A stretch of 7,911 nucleotides of DNA from Cryomorphaceae bacterium. GTDB lineage: Bacteria; Bacteroidota; Bacteroidia; Flavobacteriales; Crocinitomicaceae. Position numbers and translations under genes: made by a program. Positions within the stretch are counted from its first letter, which is position 1. Each line of letters begins with the position of its first letter. The stretch lies in contig NYTQ01000070.1 of the NCBI GenBank assembly GCA_002683585.1, positions 1-7,911 on the forward strand, written 5' to 3'. This document shows, one piece after another, positions 1 through 5,101 of this stretch. The notes under the pieces are model-generated. The model was not told the origin of the DNA, searched no databases, and worked only from the letters and a program-made list of their open reading frames with translations.

Positions 1-275
1 ACGTCAAGGGCAAAAATTGAGAACCCTTTCTCTCTTAATATTTTTAGGTGCGCTCCTGCACCCGCTCCAGCATCTAAGATATTTCCTTCGCAAAGTTCCA
101 AAGCTTTTTTTTCCACAGCAGGCATACCATCAAATGTTCTAAATAGATATTCAATGGGTAACTCGTCATCATCGCATAGATCTGAAGAAACCCGAATTAT
201 TTTTGGTGTTCTATTTTTTTCAAAGTCAATTATGGCATTGCCAAAAGGATCATTTTTTGAGAAATCTTGCACCAT
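1..275 (-). CDS. class I SAM-dependent methyltransferase, N-terminal part (cut by left window edge)
   Basis: My own translation of the minus strand gives an open frame of 91 codons plus two bases that runs off the window. After an N-terminal segment of about 60 residues comes a classic Rossmann-type SAM-binding motif I, ILDAGAGAGAH, at residues 66-76. A strand ending in the acidic residue ALD follows at 89-91, where SAM methyltransferases bind the ribose hydroxyls. The substrate cannot be told from this part. The N-terminal region (DPFGNAI, then an IEYLFRTF stretch before the motif) resembles, from memory, uncharacterised Bacteroidota methyltransferases. The ATG at 275 lies 4 nt after the stop of the upstream gene, and an AAGGA sits just before it, so the two are very likely co-transcribed. 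A GTG directly follows the ATG and is an alternative start. The methyltransferase call is firm; the target is unknown. Confidence 0.85.
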   Translation of the reverse strand, partial: MVQDFSKNDPFGNAIIDFEKNRTPKIIRVSSDLCDDDELPIEYLFRTFDGMPAVEKKALELCEGNILDAGAGAGAHLKILREKGFSIFALD

Positions 276-279
276 ATCC

Positions 280-813
280 TTAAACGTAGGGACTTAAATC
301 TTCTTCTGAAAAGCCATCTTCGAAATCGTTAAATCCAAACTCATCCTCTTCATCCTGCTCTTCTGCTTTTGCTGGCATCTGAAATTCCTCATCAAGCTCC
401 TTGGAATCTTCATTTGGTTTTTCGCCAACACTCAGCACTAATGCTGGTGAATTGGGTGTTTCTTCTTGCAGCCCAATACATTCGATAAGAAAAATCCACA
501 TTTTCAAAAAGTCATACACTAGAATGAACTTTTGGTCAGGTTCTTCTACCAATTCCCGAATGCTTGTTGAGGCCATGATTTTCTGTTCTCCCTCCTCGCC
601 AAAGCTCACATCCATAAGACTGACCTCTTCTCCTTTATCCCAGTTTTCATTTGAGGCATAAAAGCTAGCCATTTGGTCGCCCTTGAATCCATATGCCTTT
701 ATGATGGAATTGAAAAAAGATTCAAAATTATCATCTAAGGACAATAAAATATCACAAAAGACTTCCTCTTTTTGATTTGAATCCAACAATACCCGAAATT
801 TTATTCCAGCCAT
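280..813 (-). CDS. plasmid pRiA4b ORF-3 / 'IS1096 element passenger TnpR' family protein
   Basis: A 177-residue protein. Residues 1-115 fit the pRiA4b ORF-3-like family: an N-terminal strand (IKFRVLLD), a helix after DDNFESFFNSIIKAYGF at about 28-43, the segment QMASFY at 47-52, and the signature YDFLKMWIF at 100-108. The rest, about 115-177, is a very acidic low-complexity tail with clusters such as EEQDEEDEFGFNDFEDGF. The family is named after genes on a plasmid and on IS1096, but its biochemical role is unknown and the name does not imply recombinase activity: there is no serine- or tyrosine-recombinase motif. It is a lone chromosomal gene between the cca-type gene (21-nt gap) and a methyltransferase (4-nt gap), which suggests a vertically inherited housekeeping copy. 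Family assignment is good; function is unknown. Confidence 0.75.
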   Translation of the reverse strand: MAGIKFRVLLDSNQKEEVFCDILLSLDDNFESFFNSIIKAYGFKGDQMASFYASNENWDKGEEVSLMDVSFGEEGEQKIMASTSIRELVEEPDQKFILVYDFLKMWIFLIECIGLQEETPNSPALVLSVGEKPNEDSKELDEEFQMPAKAEEQDEEDEFGFNDFEDGFSEEDLSPYV

Positions 814-834
814 GATATTTTAATTTAAACTATT

Positions 835-2262
835 TTATTGCTCAGTGTGCACCGCAATTAATCCTAATTCCTTTCCGCATGCTAACATTAACAATTTTGC
901 CTGTTCTGCAGAGTTTTCAATTTCACCCTCGAGTATGGCCTCTTTTATTCTGCTTTTAATAGCACCAATTTCATAACAAGGGCCGATGTTAAAAGTTTTC
1001 ATAATATCTTCTCCTGTAACAGGAGGTTGAAAATTTCGGATCTTATCTTTCTCTTCAACTTCCTCTAATTTTCTCGAAACGATTTTAAAGTTTTCTCTAT
1101 ACTTCTTGACCTTAAATTCATTTTTTGATGTAATGTCTGCGTTGCAAAGCATCATTAGGTCATCAATATCATCTCCAGCTTCATTTAAAAGCCTTCTGAT
1201 TGCTGTATCTGTGACATTTCCTTTTACCAATGCTATTGGACGGAGGTGAAGCCTCACCATTTTCTGCACATATTTCATTTTCGAATCCAATGGCAGTCTG
1301 TGGTACTTAAAAATTCTTGGAACCATTTTAGAACCAAGTTCTTCATGTCCGTGAAAAGTCCATCCTACTTTTTTATCAAACCTTTTGGTTGCTGGTTTTG
1401 CAATATCATGCATGATTGCAGACCATCTTAACCACAATGAATCTGTATGCTCCGAAATATTATCCAGCACCTGAAGGGTATGGAGAAAATTATCTTTATG
1501 GCTTTTCCCTTCAATAGTCTCAATACCAGATAAATTGAGTAATTCTGGAAATACAAATGCCAATAAATCCGTCGATTTTAAAAGCTTGAACCCCCTAGAA
1601 GGCTCATTGGTTAGAATGATTTTATTTAGCTCCTCTGTGATTCTTTCTCTTGAAATTATTTTAATGCGTTCAGATTGTTCTTTTATTGAGCGAAGACAAG
1701 CGATATCAAGTTTGAAAGATAGTCTTGTAGCAAAACGAATTGCTCTAAGCATTCTGAGGGGATCATCTTGAAATGTGATGCTCGGGTCTAAAGGTGTTTT
1801 GATAATACCCTCTTCCAGGTCCGCTATTCCATTAAAAGGATCTATTAGTTCGCCGAAATTTTCGGGATGCAGGTCAATCGCCAATGCATTGATCGTAAAA
1901 TCACGTCTAAATTGATCTTCCTCAAGTGTTCCCGGGGCAACCTCTGGGTTTCTTGAGTCTTCTGAGTACGATTCCTTTCTTGCTCCCACAAATTCGACAT
2001 CGATATCCTTATATTTAAAATGTGCGGTGCCGTAATTTTTGAACACCGAAACCTTTTTCACCCTTAATATTTTAGCAATATTTTTTGCAAAAAGAGTTCC
2101 GTCTCCTTGAACAACAATATCTATATCCTTTGAGGTGTTTCCTAAAATGAGATCACGGACAAAACCACCAATTACAAAAGCCTTCTCATTTGAGCTTTCC
2201 AACTCTTTGGAAATAACCTTGAAAACAGGATGGGTTAAATGTGAAGCGTAGTTTTGTTCCAT
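835..2262 (-). CDS. cca: CCA tRNA nucleotidyltransferase / poly(A) polymerase family with HD domain
   Basis: A class II nucleotidyltransferase of 475 residues, expected to add or repair the 3' CCA end of tRNAs in the cytoplasm. Numbered from the ATG at 2262, GGFVRDLILG at 32-41 is the nucleotide-binding loop, followed by the metal-binding DxD pair (D46, D48 in DIDIVV). Next come the RRDFTINALA block ending near 128, with its conserved Asp and Arg, and the DDPLRMLRAIRFATRL helix (about 166-181) typical of CCA enzymes. A C-terminal HD phosphohydrolase-like domain shows MHDIAKP (His285, Asp286) and FHGHEELG. I prefer ATG 2262 to the in-frame TTG at 2274 because the TTG lies inside a perfect -7 promoter element. 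Activity on the whole CCA or only part of it cannot be decided from motifs; members of this superfamily also include poly(A) polymerases. The next gene begins 21 nt downstream. Confidence 0.92.
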   Translation of the reverse strand: MEQNYASHLTHPVFKVISKELESSNEKAFVIGGFVRDLILGNTSKDIDIVVQGDGTLFAKNIAKILRVKKVSVFKNYGTAHFKYKDIDVEFVGARKESYSEDSRNPEVAPGTLEEDQFRRDFTINALAIDLHPENFGELIDPFNGIADLEEGIIKTPLDPSITFQDDPLRMLRAIRFATRLSFKLDIACLRSIKEQSERIKIISRERITEELNKIILTNEPSRGFKLLKSTDLLAFVFPELLNLSGIETIEGKSHKDNFLHTLQVLDNISEHTDSLWLRWSAIMHDIAKPATKRFDKKVGWTFHGHEELGSKMVPRIFKYHRLPLDSKMKYVQKMVRLHLRPIALVKGNVTDTAIRRLLNEAGDDIDDLMMLCNADITSKNEFKVKKYRENFKIVSRKLEEVEEKDKIRNFQPPVTGEDIMKTFNIGPCYEIGAIKSRIKEAILEGEIENSAEQAKLLMLACGKELGLIAVHTEQ

Positions 2263-2271
2263 AAGTCCATG

Positions 2272-2279
2272 CAAAAGTA
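2272..2279 (-). promoter_or_regulatory. Bacteroidota -7 promoter element (TAnnTTTG) of the cca-type gene
   Basis: Read on the minus strand this is TACTTTTG, an exact match to the TAnnTTTG -7 element of the Bacteroidota primary sigma factor. It lies in the 59-nt gap between the RRM gene and the cca-type gene. No convincing -33 TTG/TTTG box is seen at the usual spacing. The ATG at 2262 starts 10 nt past the final G, so transcription would begin only a few bases before the start codon. This would let cca and its followers be transcribed independently of the RRM gene. Confidence 0.55.
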
Positions 2280-2321
2280 AACAAACTTGAGACAGAATTT
2301 AGGCCTGATAGTTTTAAGGAA

Positions 2322-2879
2322 TCAATCTTCGTCAGAATCAAAAGAGAAAAGCCCTCCTTCTATTGGCTCGTCGTCTTCAAAATAGTTGAAGTTCTTGCCG
2401 CTTTTTTTGTGGGCCGTCATTTTCTTGGCTTTTTTTCCTCCGCCACCACCTTGGTCTGAATCAAAACCTTTGGTAGTTTTTCCTTTGAATGATTTTTTTC
2501 TCGATTCACTTTTGTTTTCTTCGGAAGGCATCGATGGTTGAGCAGCATCTGAACCAAAGCTTTTTCTTGGCGGAGCGCCAGCGTTCGAAGGTCTTGAATC
2601 TCTGTTTGTATTCCCTCCTGGTCTTGAACGATCATTTCTATTTTCTGCAACCTTAACAGCTATTCTTCTTCTGTTGATTTCAAAACCGTCTAGTGCTTGG
2701 ATGGCCTCACTGGCTTCGTCATCGTTTGACATTTCGATAAAAGCAAAACCCCGAGGTTTTCCTGTGTCTTTATCGGTCGGGAGGTGAGCTTTACTTACCT
2801 CACCGTATTGAGCGAACAACTCTACTAGTTGTTCTTTAGATACACCAAAATCTAACTTGGCAACAAAAATACTGGTCAT
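2322..2879 (-). CDS. single-RRM RNA-binding protein with basic low-complexity region and acidic C-terminus
   Basis: A 185-residue protein. Residues 1-80 are one complete RNA recognition motif: RNP2 is IFVAKL (4-9) and RNP1 is RGFAFIEM (43-50), both carrying the aromatic residues that stack on RNA bases. The remainder is predicted disordered. It is rich in Arg, Lys, Ser, Gly and Asn, with a five-glycine run (144-148) followed by lysine clusters, then an acidic end (EDDEPIEGGLFSFDSDED). Stand-alone RRM proteins are widespread in Bacteroidota (for example the Rbp proteins of Bacteroides) and cyanobacteria and act as post-transcriptional regulators; the RNA targets here are unknown. The ATG at 2879 is preceded by an A/T-rich stretch without a Shine-Dalgarno, as is normal in this phylum. 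It faces the divergent 3265-4659 operon, and a possible -7 element with a palindrome lies about 75 bp upstream. Confidence 0.9.
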   Translation of the reverse strand: MTSIFVAKLDFGVSKEQLVELFAQYGEVSKAHLPTDKDTGKPRGFAFIEMSNDDEASEAIQALDGFEINRRRIAVKVAENRNDRSRPGGNTNRDSRPSNAGAPPRKSFGSDAAQPSMPSEENKSESRKKSFKGKTTKGFDSDQGGGGGKKAKKMTAHKKSGKNFNYFEDDEPIEGGLFSFDSDED

Positions 2880-2938
2880 AAAAAAATAATCAATTCTGAC
2901 TTTTTCAACTTAATTCGGGTTCGAAATTAGAATAAATA

Positions 2939-2954
2939 TTTGAAATATTTCAAA
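2939..2954. repeat. perfect 16-bp palindrome upstream of the RRM gene
   Basis: The sequence TTTGAAATATTTCAAA equals its own reverse complement. It overlaps by four bases the proposed minus-strand -7 element at 2951-2958, the placement expected for a repressor operator. In AT-rich DNA a palindrome of this length could still be chance, so regulatory function is inference. Confidence 0.4.
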
Positions 2955-2958
2955 ATTA
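2951..2958 (-). promoter_or_regulatory. possible -7 element (TAnnTTTG) of the RRM gene
   Basis: On the minus strand this reads TAATTTTG, matching TAnnTTTG. A start site a few bases downstream would give the RRM mRNA a leader of roughly 65 nt. No good -33 element is present at normal spacing; a TTTG lies upstream but only 7 nt away. In AT-rich DNA such matches are frequent, so this is tentative. Confidence 0.3.
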
Positions 2959-3189
2959 TTTCTGACAAATACCTAATATTTAGTGCCCTAAGAAATTCGA
3001 AAAGTGATTTAGTTCTCTCTAATATACGCGTTTTTCTTTATTCTACAGGACCGCTGAGTAACTGCATATGTAATATTTCCTTTTATCCCTGACCTATTTT
3101 TGTAAAAGAGCTGAACAATTAATTAGTCTTTTTTTGATTTAAAATTTAACCCAACAAGGGCTATATTCTTTCTTGATTGGATGCATTTG

Positions 3190-3203
3190 TGCTCATTTGA
3201 GCA
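3190..3203. repeat. 14-bp inverted repeat (TGCTCA-TT-TGAGCA)
   Basis: Two perfect 6-bp arms separated by 2 bp, centred about 65 bp upstream of the expected start of the 3265 operon. The short spacer favours a dimeric protein-binding site over an RNA hairpin, and there is no U-run after it as a terminator would have. Function is inferred from position only. Confidence 0.3.
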
Positions 3204-3248
3204 TTACCAAAATTTCTATTCAATTACCTTATAGCATTATATTATCCT

Positions 3249-3256
3249 TACATTTG
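3249..3256 (+). promoter_or_regulatory. Bacteroidota -7 promoter element (TAnnTTTG) of the 3265-4659 operon
   Basis: TACATTTG is an exact TAnnTTTG match followed by CA, the same extension seen at the cca-type promoter. The ATG at 3265 begins 9 nt past its final G, so the transcript would start within about 2-5 nt of the start codon, giving a leaderless or nearly leaderless mRNA. No clear -33 TTG is visible. The location directly before an operon whose first gene lacks a Shine-Dalgarno supports it. Confidence 0.6.
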
Positions 3257-3264
3257 CAGCCATT

Positions 3265-3516
3265 ATGAGACTTTTAAAAAGAATTCCTCACGACAGATAT
3301 TTAATTGAGCTACATCAATATAACCAAAAGCTAATCTTGAAAATTGCTCTAGATCAATATGAGCAATCTTTTAAGTTACCCGAATCAGAGAACGGTGTAA
3401 GTGATTTGGAACGGTTGTTGAGCTCCACAGATTTCTTAAGGAATTGTCTCCAACGTTTTATTTCAATGAGAGAAGACTTTACAGCTTCTTTTAAATCTAT
3501 TCAAAATGAAAATTAG
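3265..3516 (+). CDS. small uncharacterised protein (83 aa), first gene of the OmpH/DUF4924 operon
   Basis: I do not recognise a named domain. The protein has 83 residues, no signal peptide and no membrane segment, so it is probably cytoplasmic. The first half alternates charged and hydrophobic residues as in a small beta sheet (RYLIELHQYNQKLILKIAL, about 11-29). The second half looks helical: DLERLL at 47-52 and FLRNCLQRFISMREDF at 57-72. The pattern resembles, from memory, small conserved Bacteroidota proteins without assigned function. The ATG at 3265 follows a -7 promoter element by 9 nt. The stop overlaps the start of the lipoprotein gene by 11 nt, so the two are translationally coupled and a shared process is likely. 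That tight coupling argues it is a real gene. Confidence 0.8.
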   Translation: MRLLKRIPHDRYLIELHQYNQKLILKIALDQYEQSFKLPESENGVSDLERLLSSTDFLRNCLQRFISMREDFTASFKSIQNEN

Positions 3517-4105
3517 TTTATACATTATTGCTTTGGGCGTGATATTGTCATCATGTTCAAACGAATCAGAAAAAGAGACAGTGCTTGTAAACCCAGCACC
3601 AGTGAATACCCTAGAAAAAGACACTAGTGGTTTAGTGATTGCCTTTTATTTCAATGATAGTTTAAAAGAAGGCTTTACTTATTATAAAAATATTGATGAA
3701 GATGTGAGTCGAAAAAATCTTGCGTTTCAAACAGAGCTCAAGCGTAAGACGAATAATCTCGAGAATTTTGTCTCAAAAAAGGGTGCAGAGGCACAACAAG
3801 GTCTTTTATCCGAAAATGAGATCATGAAAATTCAAGAAAAGGCGCAAAGAATGGAGGCGGAGCTGATGCAATATCAGCAGCGAGAAGGCGCCCAATTAGA
3901 AGCTGAGGTGATGCGTAAACTAACAGACATTAATAATAAGGTCATTTCTTTTGGAAAAAAATTCAGTGAAGCGAATGGAATTGATCTTTTAATGGGTTAC
4001 GCTGATGGAGGTCAAATTAATTATGTAAATCCAAGTATGGATGTGACACGTGCTTTTATTGATTTTTTAAATAAAGAGCAAACACGAATCGAAGAAGACC
4101 TTTAG
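3506..4105 (+). CDS. OmpH/Skp-like lipoprotein
   Basis: A 199-residue exported protein. The N-terminus is a short lipoprotein signal peptide, K2 followed by a hydrophobic stretch and the lipobox ILSSC, with C17 as the lipidated cysteine. From about residue 42 it resembles OmpH/Skp periplasmic chaperones: an opening strand (LVIAFYFNDSLKEGF), then long charged helices rich in Glu, Gln, Lys and Ala (about 62-150) that would form the coiled-coil tentacles, and a C-terminal hydrophobic return (IDLLMGYADGGQINYVNP, about 159-176) that packs into the core. Classic Skp is a soluble periplasmic trimer of about 160 residues that holds unfolded outer-membrane proteins; this copy would be membrane-anchored. 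The residues after the cysteine are acidic (SNESEKE). It overlaps the 83-residue gene by 11 nt and the next start lies 2 nt after its stop. The family call is good; chaperone activity is inferred. Confidence 0.82.
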   Translation: MKISLYIIALGVILSSCSNESEKETVLVNPAPVNTLEKDTSGLVIAFYFNDSLKEGFTYYKNIDEDVSRKNLAFQTELKRKTNNLENFVSKKGAEAQQGLLSENEIMKIQEKAQRMEAELMQYQQREGAQLEAEVMRKLTDINNKVISFGKKFSEANGIDLLMGYADGGQINYVNPSMDVTRAFIDFLNKEQTRIEEDL

Positions 4106-4107
4106 CC

Positions 4108-4659
4108 ATGTTAGTCGCACAAAAAAAACAGCAAGAAAATATAGCTGAGTACGTTTTGTATCTTTTTCAAATTGAAGACATCGTTAGGTCTTTAAACTTC
4201 GATATTGAACGCATCATGGAAGCCGTTGTGAAACCTAATCTTCCCGACAGCTCTTTTGAAGGACAATACAGAAGCTGGTATGCTGATATCATAAAGGAGA
4301 TGAAACGCTCCGGACTTGAAAAAAAGGGCCACCTCGACCGAGTGATGGAAGTAATGAAGGAACTTTTATTTTTGCACAACACTTTATTTGCCATTAAGGG
4401 AGAAAGTAAATACAAGCAACTCTGTGCGAATTCGAGCTCTTTTACAGCGGAGTTTCGTGAAAAAGCTTCGATGAAAAACCAACATGATGTTGAGATTTTG
4501 ATTCATGCCATGCATATGAAACTTCAATTTCGACTTAGAAAGAAAGAAATCACACAAGAAACAGAGGAAGCATTGGATGCAATGCGCATACAACTTGCTT
4601 TTCTTGTGAGAGAATACCATAAAATGAAGTCAGGAGATTATTCTTCTATGCAAAATTAG
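4108..4659 (+). CDS. DUF4924 family protein
   Basis: A 183-residue, almost all-helical cytoplasmic protein with no signal peptide or membrane segment. The N-terminal pattern (MLVAQKKQQENIAEYVLYLFQIEDIVRSL, here described as residues 1-29) is the hallmark I associate with DUF4924, a Bacteroidota-specific family without known function. Further helices include the segments around MKELLFLHNTLF and DVEILIHAMHMKLQFRLRKKE, and the protein ends in a charged helix. It is the last gene of the three-gene operon, 2 nt after the OmpH-like lipoprotein. Its final 14 bp overlap the convergent gene at 4646-5101. The conserved Gln, Glu, Asp and Arg in the first helices could form a binding surface, but no catalytic motif is visible. 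Family call fairly sure; role unknown. Confidence 0.8.
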   Translation: MLVAQKKQQENIAEYVLYLFQIEDIVRSLNFDIERIMEAVVKPNLPDSSFEGQYRSWYADIIKEMKRSGLEKKGHLDRVMEVMKELLFLHNTLFAIKGESKYKQLCANSSSFTAEFREKASMKNQHDVEILIHAMHMKLQFRLRKKEITQETEEALDAMRIQLAFLVREYHKMKSGDYSSMQN

Positions 4660-5101
4660 GGTAATCTGGAAATTCGTTTACGATTTTCAAACCCTCCCTC
4701 TCTTTTTTAAAAATGACATGCTCAATACCATTGCTCAAAACTAAAAATCTTGATTGAAGCCCCTTGAAATAGGTCAAAGACTGTTCAAAAACGGCTTTTG
4801 TAATCGGAATGCTTGGCGCTTTGCATTCAAGCAGTAAAAAGCACTCTTGATTTGGCATGAATGTGGCTAAATCCCATCTTTTTTCCATTGCCCCGTATTG
4901 AATTTTTTTTTCAATGGTTAAAAGCCCTTTTGGATAAGCTAAGTCATTTAAAAAGTATGCAATAAAATGTTGTCGAACCCATTCCTCAGGAGTCAAAACA
5001 ATATTCTTTTTACGGACTAGACAGCGTACAAATAATTGGTCACCACTGCGAGAGATGTCTAATTCTGTTTTTGGAAGCTTTAGGGGTACAATAGGGGACA
5101 T
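4646..5101 (-). CDS. stand-alone HsdR N-terminal-like (PD-(D/E)XK fold) protein
   Basis: A 151-residue protein matching only the N-terminal nuclease-like domain of type I restriction HsdR subunits. LTPEEWVRQHFIAYFL at 36-51 is the family's typical helix with an upstream acidic pair. KRWDLATF (D77) and LLLECKAP (E92, K94) supply the D...ExK residues of a PD-(D/E)XK active site, so the site looks intact. No helicase domain, HsdM or HsdS is encoded nearby, so this is not a restriction system. The protein is a conserved orphan in Bacteroidota, perhaps acting in DNA repair or metabolism. Its ATG overlaps the stop of the alanine-dehydrogenase-like gene by one base (TAATG), which shows translational coupling at the end of the five-gene operon. 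Fold call confident; substrate unknown. Confidence 0.82.
   Translation of the reverse strand: MSPIVPLKLPKTELDISRSGDQLFVRCLVRKKNIVLTPEEWVRQHFIAYFLNDLAYPKGLLTIEKKIQYGAMEKRWDLATFMPNQECFLLLECKAPSIPITKAVFEQSLTYFKGLQSRFLVLSNGIEHVIFKKEREGLKIVNEFPDYPNFA

Larger units (their letters stand above)
2880..3264. other. divergent intergenic region between the RRM gene and the 3265-4659 operon
   Basis: 385 bp, strongly AT-rich, with no credible coding sequence and no tRNA or obvious structured RNA. It contains a possible minus-strand -7 element overlapping a 16-bp palindrome (2939-2958), a 14-bp inverted repeat (3190-3203), and a clear plus-strand -7 element (3249-3256). The roughly 230 bp between the palindrome and the inverted repeat (about 2960-3189) hold nothing I can assign. 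Confidence 0.7.

Noticed and set aside
280..813. Mobile element suggested by the family name 'IS1096 TnpR'
   Set aside because: No transposase, terminal repeats or target duplication; the protein has no recombinase motif and sits in a housekeeping cluster.
401..1771. Plus-strand open frames at 401-661, 1246-1431 and 1535-1771
   Set aside because: They lie wholly inside strongly supported minus-strand genes, and their translations resemble no protein family.
2263..2274. Upstream TTG start adding four residues to the cca-type protein
   Set aside because: The TTG is part of the -7 element TACTTTTG; an mRNA made from that promoter would not contain it.
2417..2650. Alternate-frame product within the RRM gene
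   Set aside because: It is a frame-shifted reading of the low-complexity tail, with no own start signal or family resemblance.
2916..2930. GGTTCGAAATT resembling a tRNA T-loop
   Set aside because: No acceptor, D or anticodon stems can be built around it on either strand.
3181..3234. 17-codon plus-strand reading frame starting at ATG 3181, a possible upstream peptide
   Set aside because: It lies upstream of the likely transcription start of the operon, and its content is explained by the inverted repeat and AT-rich spacer.
4167..4620. Minus-strand open frames at 4167-4415 and 4384-4620
   Set aside because: They are antisense to the DUF4924 gene, with Ser/Cys/Phe-rich translations typical of shadow frames.
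4646..5101. Restriction-modification or anti-phage system
   Set aside because: Only the N-terminal nuclease-like domain is present, with no methylase, specificity or helicase subunit; the neighbours are housekeeping genes.
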